Of a stretch of 64,000 nucleotides of DNA, positions 57,269 through 64,000 are shown one piece after another. Positions within the stretch are counted from its first letter, which is position 1, and every line of letters starts with the position of its first letter. Source of the stretch: an uncultured Microbacterium sp. Lineage in GTDB: Bacteria; Actinomycetota; Actinomycetes; Actinomycetales; Microbacteriaceae. A program made the position numbers and the translations under genes. The notes under the pieces are model-generated. The model saw only the letters and a list, made by a program, of their open reading frames with translations, was not told the origin of the DNA and made no database searches. The stretch covers positions 124,001 to 188,000 of the forward strand of contig NZ_CALBRW010000018.1 of assembly GCF_937927635.1 (NCBI RefSeq), given 5' to 3'.

Positions 57269-58729
57269 TCAGCCCTGCAGCGAGAGCACGGCGGACGTCT
57301 TCTCGAACGTCTCCTTCGCCAGCTCCGGCTTGTCGTTGAGCTGCTCCCCCAGCGTGGGGATCAGCTGACGCAGCTTCGGCTCCCAGCCGGCGTACTCGTC
57401 GGCGAAGCAGCGCTTGAGCAGTCCCAGCATGATCGGCACGGCGGTGGAGGCTCCCGGCGAGGCGCCCAGCAGGCCCGAGATGGAGCCGTCGGCCGAGGTG
57501 ATGACCTCGGTGCCGAACTGCAGCTTGCCGTTGTGCATGACCTGGGCGCGCTGACCGGCCTGGCGCAGCGTCCAGTCCTCGTCCTTGGCATCCGGCATCA
57601 GCTCGCGCAGATCCTGGACCTTGCGGCTGTGGTTCTTCAGCAGCTCGCTGACCAGGTACTTGATGAGGTCGAAGTTGGTGGCGGCGACCTTCAGCATGCT
57701 GAACAGGTTGGACGGGCGCACCTGGGTGACGATGTCCCAGTTCGAGCCGTTCTTGAGGAACTTCGGGCTGAACGTGGCGAACGGGCCGAACAGCACCGAC
57801 GTCTTGCCGTCGACGACGCGGGTGTCCAGGTGCGGCACCGACATCGGCGGGGCGCCCACCGTGGCCTTCGAGTACACCTTGGCGTGGTGCTTCGCCACGA
57901 TCTCGGGCTTGCTGGTCATCAGCCACTGCCCGCCGATGGGGAAGCAGCCGTAGCCCTTGATCTCGGGGATGCCGCTGTTCTGCAGCAGCTTGAGCGCCCA
58001 GCCGCCCGCGCCGACGAACACGAAGCTCGCCTTGATCTCAGCGGGCGCGTGGCCCAGAGTGCGACGGCTCTTGATCAGCCAGGTGCCGTCCTTCTGACGC
58101 TTCAGGGAGCGCACCTCGGTGTTGGTGCGCACCTGCGCGCCGGAGGCCGCCAGGTGCGAGAAGAGCTGGCGCGTGAGGGCGCCGAAGTCCACGTCGGTGC
58201 CGCCGGTGACCCGCGTCGCGGCGAACGGCGCGTCGGTCTTCAGACGCTTCTCAACGAGCAGCGGCGCCCAGGTGTTGATGACGCGCGAGTCCTCGCTGTA
58301 CTCCATGTCCGCGAACAGCGTCTGCTTGCTGAGCGCCTGGTAGCGGGTCTTCAGGAACGACACGTTCTTCTCGCCGCGCACGAAGGTCATGTGCGGGGTC
58401 GGGTTGATGAACGTGTCGGGGCCGCTGAGCACACCGCGGTCGATCAGGCTCGACCAGAGCTGGCGGCTGAGCTGGAACTGCTCGTTGATGGAGATCGCCT
58501 TGCTGACGTCGACGCTGCCGTCGGCAGCCTGCGGCGTGTAGTTCAGCTCGCACAGCGCCGAGTGGCCGGTACCCGCGTTGTTGAACGCGTTGGAACTCTC
58601 CTCGGCCACCTCGCTGAGGCGCTCGTAGGCGACGATCTTCCAGTCCGGCTGCAGTTCGTGCAGCAGAGTACCGAGTGTGGCGGACATGATGCCCCCACCG
58701 ATCAAGACGACGTCGACGGTTTCAGTCAC
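57269..58729 (-). CDS. mqo: Malate:quinone oxidoreductase
   Basis: A 486-residue FAD-dependent membrane-associated enzyme that oxidises malate to oxaloacetate and passes electrons to menaquinone. The FAD loop is VVLIGGGIMSATLGTLL, with the acidic residue in WKIVAYERL. NNAGTGHSALCELNYTP is the Mqo signature, and SADGSISGLLGASPGAS the C-terminal FAD motif. Its length is normal (about 490-500). Actinobacteria often use Mqo as the main malate oxidation route. It begins with GTG. tdk follows in the same direction. Confidence 0.96.
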   Translation of the reverse strand: MTETVDVVLIGGGIMSATLGTLLHELQPDWKIVAYERLSEVAEESSNAFNNAGTGHSALCELNYTPQAADGSVDVSKAISINEQFQLSRQLWSSLIDRGVLSGPDTFINPTPHMTFVRGEKNVSFLKTRYQALSKQTLFADMEYSEDSRVINTWAPLLVEKRLKTDAPFAATRVTGGTDVDFGALTRQLFSHLAASGAQVRTNTEVRSLKRQKDGTWLIKSRRTLGHAPAEIKASFVFVGAGGWALKLLQNSGIPEIKGYGCFPIGGQWLMTSKPEIVAKHHAKVYSKATVGAPPMSVPHLDTRVVDGKTSVLFGPFATFSPKFLKNGSNWDIVTQVRPSNLFSMLKVAATNFDLIKYLVSELLKNHSRKVQDLRELMPDAKDEDWTLRQAGQRAQVMHNGKLQFGTEVITSADGSISGLLGASPGASTAVPIMLGLLKRCFADEYAGWEPKLRQLIPTLGEQLNDKPELAKETFEKTSAVLSLQG

Positions 58730-58769
58730 CCGACCAGTCTAGTCGTCGGCATCCGCCCCGTTTTCCGCG

Positions 58770-59843
<1,074 letters not shown>

Positions 59844-60003
59844 GAGAAGTCCTTGGCGTGAAGACGGTGCGCCAGGCTCAGCCCCGAGGATGCTGCGCCC
59901 GGCGCCGGTGTCAGGGTTGCGGCGAGTCTACCCGCTCGCACCGGGGTGCGGATGCGGAGTGACGGATGCCGTCAGCGATCCGTCCGACGTGTGGTCCGTC
60001 GGG

Positions 60004-60083
60004 GACGGATGTCGGCAGAAAGCACGGATGTCGGCTCAGACGCTCCAATCCGACCGGCATCCGTGTTCTGAGCCGACATCCGT
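60004..60083. repeat. 17-bp inverted repeat between lysC and asd
   Basis: ACGGATGTCGGCTCAGA (60024-60040) pairs perfectly with TCTGAGCCGACATCCGT (60067-60083), with a 26-base loop. ACGGATGTCGGC also occurs as a direct copy at 60005. The remainder of 59844-60136 shows no gene. It could attenuate transcription from lysC into asd or be a mobile repeat. Confidence 0.7.
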
Positions 60084-60136
60084 CCGGAGACGGACAGATT
60101 CCGGACGGACGTGGACGCTCGGGCGTGCGGATGCCG

Positions 60137-61423
<1,287 letters not shown>

Positions 61424-61522
61424 GTTCACTCCCGGGGACGGTGGGCGGAGCCGCCCAGGAACATTGTACGGATCGGGTCCATGCCCGCCGATGCATGTGA
61501 CGGGTACGGCCGGCGAGTCCGG

Positions 61523-62446
61523 CTAGGCGGTGGGCCCGGACGGGACCTCGGATGCCCGTGGCCTGAAGCGTCCCCCGGTGGCGGCGAACCAGCATCCGAT
61601 GAGGATGATCGGCAGGCCGATGATCAGGCCGGGCGTGACGGGCTCGGCCACCAGCACGGTGCCCAGCACGATCGCGACGATCGGGTTGATGTAGGTGAAC
61701 AGCGGCGCGCGCACCGGACCGACCTCGCGGATGAGCGCGAAGAAGCACACGAATGCGAACGCCGTGCAGACCACGCCCAGCAGCAGCAGCGAGCCTGCCG
61801 AGCGCAGGGTGGGCGGCTCGTGCGGGGTGAGGATGGCCGCAGGCAGGTACGCCAGGCCGATGGCGAGCAGGGCCAGGGTGATCGTGCCGATCGAGGGCAC
61901 GTCGGCGAGCTTGTGCGCGATGATGAACGGCGCGATCGCGTACATCACGGCGGTGAGCATGATCTCGCCGATGGCGAAGGCGCTGGCGGGCTCGGTCGGG
62001 AACAGTCCGGGACCCGCGACGACGATGGCCACGCCCGCGAACCCCACCAGCAGGCCGCCCAGACGGATGGGAGCGAGTGCTGTGCGATCGCCGCGCAGCA
62101 GCGCGATGATCACGGCGAACAGCGGCACGGTGGCGACCAGCAGACCGGTCAGCCCGGACGGCAGCTGCGTCTCGGCGTGGCTGAGCAGCAGGAACGGGCC
62201 GCCCATCTCCACCGCTCCGAAGGCCAGAATCCACGGCCAGTGCTTCCAGGCCGCCCTCAGCGCTCCGCTGCGGATCGCGAGCGGCAGCAGCACGAGCGCG
62301 CCCAGCAGCGTACGGCCGGAGACCACCGCCGGCGGGCCGAACGTGTCGACGGCCTCCTTGATGAACAGGTAGGTGATGCCCCACACGAACGCCATGACGG
62401 CGAACAGGATCCAGCCCCGGCGGCTGAATCCGGCGTTCGCGTTCAC
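61523..62446 (-). CDS. EamA/DMT family transporter
   Basis: A 307-residue permease with ten predicted helices in two EamA repeats: WILFAVMAFVWGITYLFIKEAV is the first repeat start (with the typical WG.xF), and the second begins around IGEIMLTAVMYAIAPFI. The C-terminus is GCWFAATGGRFRPRA. Members export amino acids, sugars or metabolites, but the substrate is not predictable. GTG start overlapping the recR stop (GTGA), so the order is dnaX-recR-eamA on one strand. It ends 99 bases ahead of lysC. No specific regulation is visible. Confidence 0.88.
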   Translation of the reverse strand: MNANAGFSRRGWILFAVMAFVWGITYLFIKEAVDTFGPPAVVSGRTLLGALVLLPLAIRSGALRAAWKHWPWILAFGAVEMGGPFLLLSHAETQLPSGLTGLLVATVPLFAVIIALLRGDRTALAPIRLGGLLVGFAGVAIVVAGPGLFPTEPASAFAIGEIMLTAVMYAIAPFIIAHKLADVPSIGTITLALLAIGLAYLPAAILTPHEPPTLRSAGSLLLLGVVCTAFAFVCFFALIREVGPVRAPLFTYINPIVAIVLGTVLVAEPVTPGLIIGLPIILIGCWFAATGGRFRPRASEVPSGPTA

Positions 62447-63036
62447 AGGCGGCGACGGCCCTCGAAGGCCCGCCCCAGCGTCACCTCGTCCGCGTACTCC
62501 AGGTCGCCGCCGACGGGCAGCCCTGAGGCCAGCCGTGAGACGGTGATGTCCATGCTGGTGAGCAGTCGACTGAGATAGCTGGCCGTGGCCTCGCCCTCGA
62601 GGTTGGGGTTGGTGGCGAGGATGACCTCCTGCACGGTGCCGTCGGCCAGGCGCGTCATCAGCTGCGCGATGCGCAGGTCGTCGGGTCCGACGCCGGCGAT
62701 GGGACTGATGGCGCCGCCGAGCACGTGATACAGGCCGCGGAATTCGCGGGTGCGCTCGATCGCGGCGACGTCCTTGGCGTCTTCGACCACGCAGATCAGT
62801 TCGGGGTTGCGGCGCGGGTCGCAGCAGATCGCGCAGCGCTCGTGCTCGGACACGTTGCCGCAGATCTCGCAGAAGCGCACGCGCTCACGCACCTCGACCA
62901 GCAGCTCCGAGAGCCGCTTCACGTCGAAGGAGGGCGTCTGCAGGATGTGGAACGCGATGCGCTGCGCGGATTTCGGCCCGATGCCGGGGAGCCGGCCGAA
63001 CTCGTCGATCAGCTCCTGGACGATGCCGTCGTACAT
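62443..63036 (-). CDS. recR: Recombination protein RecR
   Basis: A 197-residue recombination mediator acting with RecF/RecO at single-strand gaps. The helix-hairpin-helix is FGRLPGIGPKSAQRIAFHIL, the Cys4 zinc finger is CEICGNVSEHERCAICCD, and the TOPRIM domain starts at ELICVVEDAKDVAAIE, with a Walker-like end in TNPNLEGEATASYLS. The length is typical (about 198). Its ATG shares one base with the dnaX stop (ATGA-type), the near-universal dnaX-recR pairing. Confidence 0.98.
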   Translation of the reverse strand: MYDGIVQELIDEFGRLPGIGPKSAQRIAFHILQTPSFDVKRLSELLVEVRERVRFCEICGNVSEHERCAICCDPRRNPELICVVEDAKDVAAIERTREFRGLYHVLGGAISPIAGVGPDDLRIAQLMTRLADGTVQEVILATNPNLEGEATASYLSRLLTSMDITVSRLASGLPVGGDLEYADEVTLGRAFEGRRRL

Positions 63037-64000
63037 CAGTGGAACCTCGTCGGGGGCTCGTAGGGCTCTTCGCGGAGGAACTTCGCGCCGAGCACCTGGC
63101 GGATCACGGCCTCGCCGCGGCGCTCGACGCCGTCGGAGGCCGCGCGGTGCGAGGAGACGAACGGCGCAGGCGCCTGACGGGCAGGCGCCTGACGGGCGGA
63201 GGCATGCGCCGCGGGCGCCTGACGGGGCGCGCGGGATGCTCCGGCGTCGGGAACGGGCGCATCGTAGGCGGGGTCATAGGGCGGCTCGTCGTCGAACGGC
63301 GGGTAGTCGTCCTCGGGCGGGGTGTCGATGGCGCCGTCCGTTGGAGGTGCAGGAGGAGCGGATGCCGCGGCCTCGGCTTCGGCGGGCTCCTCATCCACCG
63401 CGAACTGCTGCTGCACGGCGGCCGGCGCGGCGGGTGCTGCCGGTGCTGTGCGCGCCGTCGGCGCGGCATCCGCGGTGCCCACGGCGCTCTCGGCGGGCGC
63501 CGAGGTCGGGATCGTCGCGACCGCCCACTCCATGACGGATGCGGGCACCGACGCGGAGCCGCTCCTCGGATCGCTGCGGTGGTCGGCTTCCCCTACCGGC
63601 GACGGGTCGCCCATCGGGTTGGCCCAGCCGGCTGCGGGGGCGTCGTCTCCGTGCGCGTCGGAGCGCTCCGGAGCAGGACGGCTCGGCGACGTCGGTGCAG
63701 GACCGGACGGGACGCGTGCGCTGCCACCGCCGCCCTGCGGAGGAAGAGGCGCGGGGCGGTACTTCACGGTGATGCCGAGCTCCTGCTCGATGGCCGCGCG
63801 CAGGTGGTCGGACGGACCGTCGCCGGGCTTGGTGCCCTTGAATCTCGTCAGGTCCGAGGGGCTCGCGAACCCCAGCGTCAGCACGGTCTTCTCGGCATTG
63901 AAGCCGAGCGGCTGCGTGCCCGTGGCCACCAGCCACGACGTGCGGCTGACGGACTCCAGCCGCTTCAGCACCGCCGGCCACGACGCCTGGATGCGTTCGA
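63036..64000 (-). CDS. dnaX: DNA polymerase III subunit gamma/tau, C-terminal part (runs off the window)
   Basis: The frame is open to the right edge, so only the last 321 codons are seen; the AAA+ clamp-loader core lies beyond 64000. The visible part starts in the domain ERIQASWPAVLKRLESVSRTSW, typical of the DnaX domain III-IV region (RxxWxxVLxxV). It then runs through a long Pro/Ala/Glu-rich tail (PAPEAE-type, PPTDGAIDTPPEDDYPPFDDE), as in actinobacterial tau chains. It ends FLREEPYEPPTRFH. It is followed at once by recR. The call rests on position and the C-terminal signature. Confidence 0.93.
   Translation of the reverse strand, partial: ERIQASWPAVLKRLESVSRTSWLVATGTQPLGFNAEKTVLTLGFASPSDLTRFKGTKPGDGPSDHLRAAIEQELGITVKYRPAPLPPQGGGGSARVPSGPAPTSPSRPAPERSDAHGDDAPAAGWANPMGDPSPVGEADHRSDPRSGSASVPASVMEWAVATIPTSAPAESAVGTADAAPTARTAPAAPAAPAAVQQQFAVDEEPAEAEAAASAPPAPPTDGAIDTPPEDDYPPFDDEPPYDPAYDAPVPDAGASRAPRQAPAAHASARQAPARQAPAPFVSSHRAASDGVERRGEAVIRQVLGAKFLREEPYEPPTRFH

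Overview
The window is 64 kb of chromosome from a high-GC actinobacterium, most likely Microbacterium or a close relative in the Microbacteriaceae. The evidence is the strong G/C third-position bias, many GTG starts with 4-base stop/start overlaps, actinobacterial families (DUF3263, DUF2332, DUF4032, DUF4244, CarD, GlnR, SenX3-RegX3, Rv3654c-like pilus protein), and a very frequent GGATGC/GCATCC hexamer. Blocks of gene order match Mycobacterium tuberculosis: rlmB-cysS-ispDF-carD-lpqE, senX3-regX3 beside phoU and gpm, and holB-topA-tad-acs. No prophage, insertion sequence, CRISPR array or rRNA was found. Genus placement is inference.

Layout. 0-8 kb: DUF3263, DUF2332, msrB, nitroreductase, SRAP protein, a SecD-like lipoprotein, tRNA-Thr, a cysteine-less DsbA-like protein, a stand-alone sugar-importer ATPase and a DUF4032 kinase-like protein. 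8-17 kb: rlmB, cysS, fused ispDF, carD, an LpqE-like lipoprotein, the phosphate two-component system, phoU and gpmA. 17-28 kb: methyltransferase, ygfZ, FABP, glnR, ppk1, a MutT1-like Nudix/phosphatase and pstSCAB behind a clear PHO box. 28-39 kb is the most accessory-like part: an AbiEi/DUF559-type gene between two copies of an 87-bp structured repeat, lipoproteins, pabC, a candidate small RNA, an odd tRNA-Lys, a truncated CGNR gene, SDR, YigZ, DUF1697, pncA and a Na+/solute symporter with a long leader. 39-51 kb: tRNA-Thr, secreted hydrolase, holB, tmk, topA, a minimal tad pilus locus and acs. 51-64 kb: RidA, DUF4177, a PASTA penicillin-binding protein, a metallophosphoesterase, tRNA-Pro, HAD, tdk, mqo, asd and lysC (with an internal beta-subunit start), EamA, recR and the 3' part of dnaX.

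Functional themes. Phosphate sensing (SenX3/RegX3/PhoU), uptake (PstSCAB) and storage (Ppk1 with a Nudix partner) sit within 15 kb and probably form one regulon. GlnR, the nitrogen regulator, lies directly upstream of ppk1. lysC-asd start aspartate-family amino acid and diaminopimelate synthesis, and the nearby bifunctional PBP uses the resulting wall precursors.

The best candidates for something undescribed are non-coding: an 87-bp element in three copies of identical length and internal spacing that can fold end to end; a second nested inverted-repeat family at two convergent gene ends; an autonomous-looking small RNA of about 87 nt at 31.4 kb; a G-quadruplex-type tract just before a methyltransferase start; and a promoter with a roughly 360-nt leader holding small ORFs ahead of the symporter.
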